Source: Cryobacterium sp.
GTDB lineage: Bacteria > Actinomycetota > Actinomycetes > Actinomycetales > Microbacteriaceae
DNA: 64,000 bases
Assembly (NCBI GenBank): GCA_019638935.1
Contig: JAHBSW010000010.1
Location: 1-64,000 of the forward strand
Reading direction: 5' to 3'
Position 1 is the first letter of the stretch. The number at the start of each line of letters is the position of its first letter. Below the pieces are notes generated by a model. It saw only the letters and a program-made list of their open reading frames with translations, did no database searches and was not told where the DNA came from. The position numbers were made by a program, and so were the translations under genes. This document shows, piece after piece, positions 19,981 through 27,702 of the stretch.

Positions 19981-21254
19981 CCACCGCGGCACAGGAGGTC
20001 GTCACCCCGACAGTTCGCGCCTCCGTGCGCCGGTCGATCTTCTGGGTTTCCATGGTTGCGGTCGGACTCCTCATCGTGCTGGCCCTCGCTCTCCTCACGC
20101 GCGGGGCGAGCGCCGGAGGCGCTGCGCTCTCCCCCGCCAACCCGGGGCCGAACGGTTCGATGGCGCTCGCTGAGGTGCTGCGCAGCCAGGGAGTCACCGT
20201 GACACACGCCGCAAGCCTGGTCGCAGCGCACGGCGCCCTCGAGGAGACGCCCACGGCATCCGTCTTCGTGGTCGACAATCTTGGCGTGCTCGTGGGGAGC
20301 CAGCTCGAGCGATTGCAGCACGAGTCCGATCACCTCGTCATCATGGCACCGGCCTACGACCAGCTCGAGGGATTCGCCCCCGAGGTCGCGCCCGCGGGAG
20401 GAGTGGAGGGAGTGCTCGATGCCGACTGCGACGTTCCCGCGGTTGCCGCTGCCACCCGCGTGACCGGCGACGGCGTCGGCTACCGTCTCATCGACGAGCT
20501 CTCCGGTGCGATGGAGTGTCTCGACAGCGGTGCCGGGGTCAAGTCTCTCGTCCAGTTCGAACGCGGTGACGGGCTCGTCACCATCATCGGCACACAGGCC
20601 GCCTTCACGAACGAGCAGGTCGCCCTGAACGGAAACGCGGCCCTCGCCCTCTGGCTGCTCGGCACGAGCGACGAGCTCATCTGGTACGAGACCAGCATCG
20701 TTGACGCTGCCGTCCCCGGCGCCCCGACGATCGGCGAGCTCACCCCGGCGTGGGTGAGTGCGGCGATCCTGCTGCTCGGTCTCACGATCGTCGCACTCGC
20801 CCTGTGGAAGGGCCGACGGTTCGGGCCGCTCGTCATGGAGAACCTGCCCGTCACGGTGCGCGCGAGCGAAACGATGGAGGGCCGGGCCCGCCTGTACCAG
20901 AGGTCCATCTCTCGCCTGCACTCCCTCGACACGCTTCGCGTGGGCGCGATCTCACGACTCGCGGTGCTGTGCGGACTCGGCCGCAGCGCCACCGTCGACG
21001 AGGTCGTCGCGGGTGTCACGAACCTCACCGGATTCGATGAGCACTGGGTGCGCGGCGTGCTCGTCGACACCGTGCCGCACACCGACGCACAGCTCATGAC
21101 GATCTCGGACAGCCTGATCGAGTTCGAGCGATCCGTCGCCGCACGCCTCAGCACCAGCACCGCGGAAACGACCACCGCGGCAGCCCCGCCCGCTGCACCC
21201 GCGATCCCCGCGCCCCCGACCCCTGCACCCCCGACCCCTGGCCAAGGAGAATGA
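19977..21254 (+). CDS. DUF4350 membrane protein
   Basis: 425 residues from GTG 19977 (GTGA overlap). The first transmembrane helix lies at about 22-42. The DUF4350 domain (about 50-200) has the typical NPGPNGSMALAEVLRSQGV start, a segment resembling GATase-like folds. A second helix lies near 255-275. The cytoplasmic tail ends in an Ala/Pro/Thr-rich stretch. DUF4350 proteins are fixed partners of MoxR and DUF58 proteins; the biochemical role is unknown. Confidence 0.85.
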   Translation: MTTAAQEVVTPTVRASVRRSIFWVSMVAVGLLIVLALALLTRGASAGGAALSPANPGPNGSMALAEVLRSQGVTVTHAASLVAAHGALEETPTASVFVVDNLGVLVGSQLERLQHESDHLVIMAPAYDQLEGFAPEVAPAGGVEGVLDADCDVPAVAAATRVTGDGVGYRLIDELSGAMECLDSGAGVKSLVQFERGDGLVTIIGTQAAFTNEQVALNGNAALALWLLGTSDELIWYETSIVDAAVPGAPTIGELTPAWVSAAILLLGLTIVALALWKGRRFGPLVMENLPVTVRASETMEGRARLYQRSISRLHSLDTLRVGAISRLAVLCGLGRSATVDEVVAGVTNLTGFDEHWVRGVLVDTVPHTDAQLMTISDSLIEFERSVAARLSTSTAETTTAAAPPAAPAIPAPPTPAPPTPGQGE

Positions 21255-21258
21255 GCAC

Positions 21259-22212
21259 ATGACCCAAGAACTCCGTCAACAGTTCGCGCAGGTACGATCC
21301 GAGGTCGGCAAGGCCGTCGTCGGTCAGGACGGGGCCGTGACCGGCCTGCTCATCGCGCTCCTGGCGGGGGGCCACGTGCTGCTCGAGGGCGTGCCGGGCG
21401 TCGCCAAGACGCTGCTCGTGCGCACACTCAGCCACTCCCTTCGACTCGACACCAAGCGAGTGCAGTTCACGCCCGACCTCATGCCCGGTGATGTGACGGG
21501 CTCGCTCGTCTACGACGCCAAAGCGGGCGAGTTCGAGTTTCGGCAGGGACCGGTGTTCACCAACATCCTGCTCGCCGACGAGATCAACCGCACACCGCCC
21601 AAGACCCAGTCGGCACTGCTGGAGGCGATGGAGGAGCGCCAGGTGTCGGTCGACGGCGTCACGCGGCCGCTGCCCGACCCCTTCATGGTCGCCGCCACCC
21701 AGAACCCGATCGAGTACGAGGGCACCTACCAGCTGCCCGAGGCGCAGCTCGACCGCTTTCTGCTCAAGCTCGTGCTCGACCTGCCGCCCCGCGACAGCGA
21801 GCGGGAGATACTGCTGCGCAGCGCGAACGGCTTCAACCCGCGCGACCTCGCGGCAGCCGGCGTCACACCCGTGCTCGATGCCGCGCAGCTGGCGGCGGCA
21901 CGCACCTCGGTCGCGACCGTGTCGGTGAGCGAGGACGTCATCGGCTACATTGTCGACCTCGCCCGCGGCACGCGCGAGAGCCCCTCCGCCAAGCTCGGGG
22001 TGAGTCCGCGCGGAACCACGGCGCTCCTGCAGGCCTCCAAGGCGTGGGCGTGGCTGAGCGGGTCGGAGGGGGTCACCCCCGACCACGTGCAGGCCATGGC
22101 GCTTCCCGTGTGGCGGCACCGCATCCTGCTGCGCCCCGAAGCGGAGCTCGAGGGGGTTTCGGCCGACACGATCCTGCGCGCGGTGCTGCAGCAGGTGCAA
22201 GTTCCGATCTAG
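21259..22212 (+). CDS. MoxR-family AAA+ ATPase
   Basis: 317 residues with Walker A GVPGVAKT (near residue 45), Walker B ILLADEINR (near 110), sensor 1 in VAATQNPIEYEGTYQLPEAQ, and the C-terminal lid domain. MoxR ATPases act as chaperones for assembling protein complexes with DUF58 (VWA-like) partners. It begins four bases after the DUF4350 gene and is followed ten bases later by the DUF58 gene, like moxR2-Rv3693 in M. tuberculosis. Confidence 0.93.
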   Translation: MTQELRQQFAQVRSEVGKAVVGQDGAVTGLLIALLAGGHVLLEGVPGVAKTLLVRTLSHSLRLDTKRVQFTPDLMPGDVTGSLVYDAKAGEFEFRQGPVFTNILLADEINRTPPKTQSALLEAMEERQVSVDGVTRPLPDPFMVAATQNPIEYEGTYQLPEAQLDRFLLKLVLDLPPRDSEREILLRSANGFNPRDLAAAGVTPVLDAAQLAAARTSVATVSVSEDVIGYIVDLARGTRESPSAKLGVSPRGTTALLQASKAWAWLSGSEGVTPDHVQAMALPVWRHRILLRPEAELEGVSADTILRAVLQQVQVPI

Positions 22213-22221
22213 GGCAGGTCC

Positions 22222-23532
22222 ATGGCCTTCAGTGGTTGGTTCGTCGCCCTCGTGGCGCTCGGCGTCGTGCCCATAGCCCTCGTGGGCGAAGAGTGGATGC
22301 TGCTCGTGTGGCTCGGTGTCATCGCGCTCATCGTCGCGCTCGACCTCGTGCTCGCAGCGTCTCCCCGTCGGCTGCATTTCGAGCGAGATCTGCCCGCCCG
22401 CGTGCGCCTGTCGGAGACCGTCGAGACCACGCTGTACGTCACGAACGACGGCCGACGGCGACTGAAGGGCAGGCTGCGGGATGCCTGGCAGCCATCGGCG
22501 GGCGCACGCCCCTCGCGTCAGCCGCTGGACATACCCGCGGCCGAGCGTCGCGCGATCACCACGTGGCTCACCCCCGTTCGCCGCGGGGAGCGGCGCGCCG
22601 AGCACGTGACCGTCCGATCGTTCGGACCGCTGCGCATCGCGGCCCGCCAGGCGACGATTCGCCTCGCGGGCTCGGTCACGGTGCTGCCGCCCTTCCACTC
22701 GCGAAAGCACCTGCCGTCACGATTGGCCCGGTTGCGCGAGCTCGACGGGCGCACAAGCGTCATGATCCGCGGCCAGGGCACCGAGTTCGACAGCCTGCGC
22801 GAGTACGTTCGCGGGGACGATGTGCGCTCGATCGACTGGCGTGCGACCGCGCGTCGCCTCGACCCCGCAGGCGGGCAGAAACTCGTCGTGCGCACCTGGC
22901 GCCCCGAGCGCGACCGACGCGTCGTCATCGTCATCGACAGTGGTCGCACCTCGGCCGCGCGCATCGCCGGTGAGCCGCGCATCGACACGGCATTCGAGTC
23001 GGCTCTGCTGCTCGGTGCGCTGGCCTCGCGCGCGGGCGACCACGTGAGCATGATCATCTACGACCGTCGCGTACGCGGCCGGATTCAGGGAGCGGTCGGT
23101 GCGGAGCTGCTGTCTCGCATGGTGAACACCATGGCGCCGGTCGAACCCGAGCTCATCGAGCTCGACTGGGCCGCCGTTCCCGGGCTCGTTCGCTCGGTCA
23201 CCACCCAGCGCGCGCTCGTGGTGCTGGCGACGTCGATCGACGCGCCCGGGGCATCCCGAGGCCTGCTGTCGGTGCTGCCGCAGCTGACCCGCAGTCACGA
23301 GGTGCTCGTCGCATCGGTCACCGACCCCGACGTGCTCGAGGCCAGTCGCTCACGCCGCGACCTCGACGAGGTCTACCGGGCAGCGGCGGCCGAGCGCGCA
23401 CTGCTCGACGTCGCACGGGTCTCGGCGGCCGTGCGCCAGCTGGGCGGCGACGTCGTGACGGGAGCCCCTGAGGATCTCCCGCCCGCCGTCGCCGACCGCT
23501 ACATCGCGCTCAAGGCCGCGGGTCGGCTCTGA
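22222..23532 (+). CDS. DUF58 (VWA-like) membrane protein
   Basis: 436 residues. Two hydrophobic helices lie at the N-terminus (about 4-45), followed by an immunoglobulin-like region. The DUF58 motif is FDSLREYVRGDDVRSIDWRA (about 192-211), with a von Willebrand A-like domain after it (RVVIVIDSGRTS). It is the last gene of the 18053-23532 operon and the partner of the MoxR ATPase. Correspondence to Rv3693 is supported by the nearby SpoIIM and RDD genes. Confidence 0.9.
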   Translation: MAFSGWFVALVALGVVPIALVGEEWMLLVWLGVIALIVALDLVLAASPRRLHFERDLPARVRLSETVETTLYVTNDGRRRLKGRLRDAWQPSAGARPSRQPLDIPAAERRAITTWLTPVRRGERRAEHVTVRSFGPLRIAARQATIRLAGSVTVLPPFHSRKHLPSRLARLRELDGRTSVMIRGQGTEFDSLREYVRGDDVRSIDWRATARRLDPAGGQKLVVRTWRPERDRRVVIVIDSGRTSAARIAGEPRIDTAFESALLLGALASRAGDHVSMIIYDRRVRGRIQGAVGAELLSRMVNTMAPVEPELIELDWAAVPGLVRSVTTQRALVVLATSIDAPGASRGLLSVLPQLTRSHEVLVASVTDPDVLEASRSRRDLDEVYRAAAAERALLDVARVSAAVRQLGGDVVTGAPEDLPPAVADRYIALKAAGRL

Positions 23533-23548
23533 GACCGGCGAGTGCCCC

Positions 23549-23626
23549 GCTGGTCGAGTAGCCGCGCAGCGGCGTATCGAGACCCGGTGATCTCGATACG
23601 CGGGCTTCGCCCGCTACCCTTCGAGA
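23549..23626. repeat. Interspersed palindromic repeat of a type common in Microbacteriaceae
   Basis: Contains nested inverted repeats: GCCGC-GCA-GCGGC (about 23561-23573), GCGGGC-TTC-GCCCGC (about 23600-23614), and two facing CTCGATACGC-like arms (TCGAGTAG...GTATCGAGAC and TCTCGATACGC...CTAC). Sequences of this kind (GTCGAGTAGC...GTATCGAGAC) are, from memory, frequent intergenic repeats in Microbacteriaceae. It lies between the convergent DUF58 and katA genes and could terminate both. Confidence 0.7.
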
Positions 23627-23655
23627 GCCTCAGGGCAGCGCTCGATCAGCGGAGA

Positions 23656-23702
23656 GATGCGGCACCGCCAGTGCTCGACCGGCGGGATGATGCGGCACCG
23701 CC
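23656..23702. repeat. 14-bp direct repeat next to the katA stop
   Basis: GATGCGGCACCGCC occurs at 23656-23669 and 23689-23702, 33 bp apart. The second copy abuts the katA stop codon. It fills the rest of the DUF58-katA spacer together with the palindromic repeat. Confidence 0.75.
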
Positions 23703-23703
23703 G

Positions 23704-25182
23704 TTACTCGGCGACACCCACCGGCTCAGCCGAGGCACCGGCATCGGACGGTGCGGCCCGCAGAGCCGCGCCGAGGTTGGCATCGACCTGGGTCCAGTAC
23801 CAGTAGAAGCGCTCGATGACCTCGGGGCGCGTGAGCGCGCCGCGCTGGCCGACGAGCACGGCGAAGAAGCGCTCGCGCTGCGCGTCGTCGAAGACCTCGC
23901 GGTAGAGGGTTCCGGCCTGACCGAAGTCGTCGTCCTCGGAGCGCAGGGTCGCTGCGGCGCGGATGAGCTCGCCATCGGTCTCCCAGCCGCCCTCACCGGC
24001 TGCTGCGGCGTCCGGCTGCGGGCCGCCGAGCGAGTTGTGCGTGTAGACGGGAATCGACGGGTCGTTGTAGTCGAACCGCATCGCCCCCTCGTGCTGGTAG
24101 TTGACCGCCTCGGTCGCGTGCGGGCGGTTGACCGGCAGCTGGTTGTAGTTGGTGCCGATGCGGTTGCGCTGGGCATCCGGGTAGGCGAATACGCGTGCCA
24201 TGAGCATCTTGTCGGGGCTGATGTCGGTGCCCGGCACGAGGTTCGAGGGGCTGAACGCGGCCTGCTCGATCTCGGCGAAGAAGTTCTTCGGGTTGCGGTT
24301 CAGGGTGAAGTGACCGACCTTGATGCGGGGGTAGTCCTTCTTCGAGATGGTCTTGGTGATGTCGAAGGGGTTGAAGCGGTAGGTCTTGCCCTCCTCATAG
24401 GGCATGACCTGCACATAGACGTCCCACACCGGGTTGTCGCCCTTGGCGATCGCCTCGAAGAGGTCGCGGCGGTAGTAGTCGGCGTCGCTGCCCGCGAGCT
24501 TCTCGGCCTCGTCGGGACTCATCGCCTCGACGCCCTGGCGCGAGAGGAAGTGGTACTGCACCCAGAAGCGCTCGCCCGCGGCGTTGATCCACTGGTAGGT
24601 GTGCGAGCTGTAGCCGTTGAGGTGACGCCAGGTGGCGGGCAGGCCGCGGTCGCCCATGAGGTAGGTCACCTGGTGGGCCGACTCGGGAGAGAGGGTCCAG
24701 AAGTCCCACTGCATGTCGGCGTCGCGCAGACCCGAGTCGCCCACGCGCTTCTGCGAGTGGATGAAGTCGGGGAACTTGATTCCGTCGCGGATGAAGAAGA
24801 CGGGTGTGTTGTTGCCGACGATGTCGAAGTTGCCCTCGGTCGTGTAGAACTTGAGCGCGAAGCCGCGCACGTCGCGCCAGGTGTCGGGCGAGCCCTGCTC
24901 ACCGGCGACAGAGGAGAAGCGCAGGAGCATCTCGCTCTTCGCGCCGGGCTGGAACAGCGCGGCCTTGGTGTACTTCGAGACGTCCTCGGTCACGACGAAC
25001 TCGCCGAACGCGCCGCCGCCCTTGGCGTGCGGGTTGCGCTCGGGCACGCGCTCACGGTTGAACGAGGCGAGCTTCTCGACGAGGAACCGGTCGTGGAGGG
25101 CGGTGATGCCGTCGGGCCCGGTGGTGAGCGAGTGGTCGTCGCTCGGGATCGGGGCGCCCGACTGGGTGGTGGTGATTGTCAT
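23704..25182 (-). CDS. katA: Monofunctional haem catalase, clade 3 small-subunit type
   Basis: 492 residues; breaks down hydrogen peroxide to water and oxygen. The active-site His52 lies in [15 protein letters not shown], Asn125 in VGNNTPVFF, and the haem-ligand Tyr334 in [13 protein letters not shown]. Length and lack of a C-terminal flavodoxin-like domain mark the small-subunit class. It is preceded by a Fur-family gene 48 bp upstream on the same strand, so transcription from the regulator into the catalase is likely. It is not a bifunctional KatG, which is the usual partner of furA in mycobacteria. Confidence 0.95.
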   Translation of the reverse strand: MTITTTQSGAPIPSDDHSLTTGPDGITALHDRFLVEKLASFNRERVPERNPHAKGGGAFGEFVVTEDVSKYTKAALFQPGAKSEMLLRFSSVAGEQGSPDTWRDVRGFALKFYTTEGNFDIVGNNTPVFFIRDGIKFPDFIHSQKRVGDSGLRDADMQWDFWTLSPESAHQVTYLMGDRGLPATWRHLNGYSSHTYQWINAAGERFWVQYHFLSRQGVEAMSPDEAEKLAGSDADYYRRDLFEAIAKGDNPVWDVYVQVMPYEEGKTYRFNPFDITKTISKKDYPRIKVGHFTLNRNPKNFFAEIEQAAFSPSNLVPGTDISPDKMLMARVFAYPDAQRNRIGTNYNQLPVNRPHATEAVNYQHEGAMRFDYNDPSIPVYTHNSLGGPQPDAAAAGEGGWETDGELIRAAATLRSEDDDFGQAGTLYREVFDDAQRERFFAVLVGQRGALTRPEVIERFYWYWTQVDANLGAALRAAPSDAGASAEPVGVAE

Positions 25183-25230
25183 GGTCTTCTCCTCGTGTTT
25201 CGTTCTCGTGATGGTTGGTGGTCGTGATGA

Positions 25231-25653
25231 TCAGGATGCTGTGGCCGAGCACGCGGGGCAGAGCCCCCAGTAGGTGACCTCAGCGGTGGTCACGGTGTAG
25301 CCCGCGGCGTCGACGGGAGTGAGGCACGGCGCCTCGCCGTGGGCGCAGTCGACGTCGGTGATGGCGCCACACTCGGTGCAGACGAGGTGGTGGTGGTTGT
25401 CGCCGGTGCGGCGCTCGTAGCGCGCGGGCGAACCCGAGGGCTGGATGCGACGCAGCAGCCCCACGGCGGTGAGGTCGCCGAGCACGTTGTGCACCGACTG
25501 CACGGAGAGTCCGGGCAGGTGCTGCTTGAGTGACTGGAACAGGCGCTCGGCGTCGCTGTGCGGCATGTCGTGCAGGGCTTCGAGCACGGCGACGCGACCG
25601 CTCGTGACGCGCAGACCGGCGTCGCGAAGCGCGTCAGCGGGTCCGAGTGTCAT
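25231..25653 (-). CDS. Fur/PerR-family metal-dependent regulator
   Basis: 140 residues. The N-terminal winged helix (about 5-80) has LRVTSGRVAVLEAL and SVQSVHNVLGDLTAVGLL. The regulatory part has HHHLVCTECG and LCPACSA, which give the CxxC pairs of the structural zinc site, and DNHHHL for the regulatory metal. It is probably a peroxide or iron sensor controlling itself and katA. The arrangement corresponds to furA-katG of mycobacteria or catR-catA of Streptomyces. Confidence 0.9.
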   Translation of the reverse strand: MTLGPADALRDAGLRVTSGRVAVLEALHDMPHSDAERLFQSLKQHLPGLSVQSVHNVLGDLTAVGLLRRIQPSGSPARYERRTGDNHHHLVCTECGAITDVDCAHGEAPCLTPVDAAGYTVTTAEVTYWGLCPACSATAS

Positions 25654-25659
25654 GACCTC

Positions 25660-25680
25660 ATATTATCATGAATTACTAAA
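25660..25680 (-). promoter_or_regulatory. AT-rich promoter and possible Fur-type operator
   Basis: A short AT-rich island immediately before the fur start contains a GATAAT -10-like hexamer about nine bases before the ATG and the TCATGA palindrome inside ATTATCATGAAT. Autoregulation would fit the family, but the match to a Fur box is weak. Confidence 0.35.
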
Positions 25681-25743
25681 AACAATGGATGACTAGAAAT
25701 TAGTCGCGGCGACGTACAGCACAGCGAGTGCGCCGCACGGGCG

Positions 25744-26739
25744 CTACGCCGAGATGATGCGCCGCGCCCCGCTCTCGAACTCGCCGAGGTCACCCGTCTC
25801 CCCCGCGAGCACGGCACGCCGACCGAGAATCCACTGGTAGGCGAGAAAGGCGCCGAGCGCGATCGAGCCGATCCCGATCTTGATCACCCAGGGCCAGTCC
25901 TGCCGCGTCACGTAGCCCTCGATCACGCCCGAGACGAGCAGCGCGATCACGAGGCCGATGACGACCGTGAAGAGGGCACGCGCGTCTTCGGCGAGCGCCT
26001 GCATCCGGGTTCTCGCACCGGGGGCGATCCACGCCCAGAAGATGCGCATCCCGGCCGCCCCCGCGACGAAGATCGCGTAGAGCTCGAGCTGACCGTGCGG
26101 CGCGAGGTAGAGGAAGAACACGTCGGTCTTGTCGTGGGCCACCATGAGAGCACCCGAGATGCCGATGCTCTGCGCGTTCATGAACAGGATGTAGGGCGCG
26201 TAGACGCCGAGGATTCCAAAGGCGATGCACTGCGCGGCGATCCAGGCATTATTGGTCCAGACCATGGCGGAGAACTCGGCCATCCCATGCTCGGAGTAGT
26301 AGTTCACGAAGTCCTCTTCGGCGAACTGGCGCCGCAGTTCGGCCGAGCCCACGTTGGCGAGCACCCCGGGGGTGTTCAGCGCCCACACGCCGTAGACCAC
26401 CGCTACCGCGACGAACGCGACCGTCGCCCACAGGCACAGCCAGCGGATGCGGTAGAGGGCGGCGGGCAGCGAGTAGACGAAGAAGGCGGGAATGCTCGTG
26501 AGCGCGTTCGTGCCCGCGCCCGTGAACCGAAGTCGCGCGCGGGAGAGCACGAGCGAGAGTCGATCGCCGGGAACGGACTGGCCCGCGGTGGCCTTGATCG
26601 CAGAGAGCTGGCTCGCGCCCGCCTGATAGCCGTCGATGAGCTCGTCGGCTTCGGCGCCCGTGAACCGACGCTTGGCCGCGAGTCGGCCAAGGCGGTCCCA
26701 TTCCTCGCGGTGGGCGGCGGTGTATGCGTCGAGATCCAT
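25744..26739 (-). CDS. SpoIIM-like stage II sporulation protein M family membrane protein
   Basis: 331 residues with a cytoplasmic N-terminus (MDLDAYTAAHREEWDRL) and about six transmembrane helices. The SpoIIM signature region follows (FVNYYSEHGMAEFSAMVWTNNAWIA split over two runs, LAPHGQLELYAIFVAGAAG). Non-sporulating Actinobacteria carry this family beside an RDD gene and near moxR2 (Rv3694c). The role here is unknown. It is divergent from the RDD gene, 17 bp between starts. Confidence 0.88.
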   Translation of the reverse strand: MDLDAYTAAHREEWDRLGRLAAKRRFTGAEADELIDGYQAGASQLSAIKATAGQSVPGDRLSLVLSRARLRFTGAGTNALTSIPAFFVYSLPAALYRIRWLCLWATVAFVAVAVVYGVWALNTPGVLANVGSAELRRQFAEEDFVNYYSEHGMAEFSAMVWTNNAWIAAQCIAFGILGVYAPYILFMNAQSIGISGALMVAHDKTDVFFLYLAPHGQLELYAIFVAGAAGMRIFWAWIAPGARTRMQALAEDARALFTVVIGLVIALLVSGVIEGYVTRQDWPWVIKIGIGSIALGAFLAYQWILGRRAVLAGETGDLGEFESGARRIISA

Positions 26740-26756
26740 CTGCTTGAATACTAGAC

Positions 26757-27626
26757 ATGACCACGGCCCAGGGTGCGGTATCCGTCGGTCACGACGATGC
26801 CGAACTCATCACGGGTGAGGCCGTCGCCCTCGATCTGCGCCCCGCGGACTTCATCCTCCGCGGCGCCGGCGCCCTCATCGACGCGGTGCTCTACATCGTG
26901 GTGTGGCTGCTCGTGGTGTTCGCGATCTCACTGCCGCTCGTGTCGGGCCTCATCCCGCCCGAGCTCATGACCCCCGTCATCATCTCGAGCCTCGTCATCT
27001 GCCTCATCATCGTTCCGATGGTCGTCGAGACGCTCTCGCACGGCAAGTCGCTCGGCAAGCTCGCCGTGGGGGCACGCATCGTGCGCGACGACGGCGGGGC
27101 CATCACGCTTCGCCACGCCGCGATCCGGTCCCTCATGGGAGTCGTCGACATCTACCTGTCGTTCGGCGGGGTCGCCGCGCTCACGGGGCTGCTCAACCCC
27201 CAGGCCAAGCGCCTCGGCGACTTTCTCGCCGGAACCTACGCGCAGCACGAGCGGCCACCCAGAGACAACACCGTGATCTTCGGCGTTCCCGTCGAGCTCA
27301 CCGCGTGGGCCGAAACGGCCGACGTCGCCCGGATGCCCGACACCCTCGCACGTCGCATCGCCCAGTTCCTGAAACAGGCGGGCGGTGTCACGCCCACCAC
27401 CCGGGAGCGCGTGAGCCGGGAACTCGCCAATGAGGCTTCGCGCTACGTCTCACCCATCCCCAGCGTGCACCCCGTGCTCTTCCTCGCGGGGGTCGCCGCG
27501 GTGCGTCGCGATCGCGAGTTCGCCGCGCTGCAGGGCGAGAAGCGCCGACTGAGCGCCCTGTCGCCGGTGCTGCAGGGACTGCCGCACCGGTTTCCCCACC
27601 GGTCAAGCGTTCGCGACGTGAACTAG
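26757..27626 (+). CDS. RDD-family membrane protein
   Basis: 289 residues. The RDD domain (about 20-155) contains three transmembrane helices (FILRGAGALIDAVLYIVVWLL split over two runs, VIISSLVICLIIVPM, GVVDIYLSFGGVAAL) and the conserved QAKRLGDFLAGTY motif. A soluble C-terminal part of about 120 residues follows. Corresponds to Rv3695, next to the SpoIIM-like gene. RDD proteins have been linked to transport or stress, but nothing here fixes the function. Confidence 0.88.
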   Translation: MTTAQGAVSVGHDDAELITGEAVALDLRPADFILRGAGALIDAVLYIVVWLLVVFAISLPLVSGLIPPELMTPVIISSLVICLIIVPMVVETLSHGKSLGKLAVGARIVRDDGGAITLRHAAIRSLMGVVDIYLSFGGVAALTGLLNPQAKRLGDFLAGTYAQHERPPRDNTVIFGVPVELTAWAETADVARMPDTLARRIAQFLKQAGGVTPTTRERVSRELANEASRYVSPIPSVHPVLFLAGVAAVRRDREFAALQGEKRRLSALSPVLQGLPHRFPHRSSVRDVN

Positions 27627-27702
27627 ACCTTCCTTCACCTCGGCCGTGCGAGCACTACGATGGCGAGAGCTTCCGTGTGTGCTCCCGACCGAAGGCCCGA
27701 TC

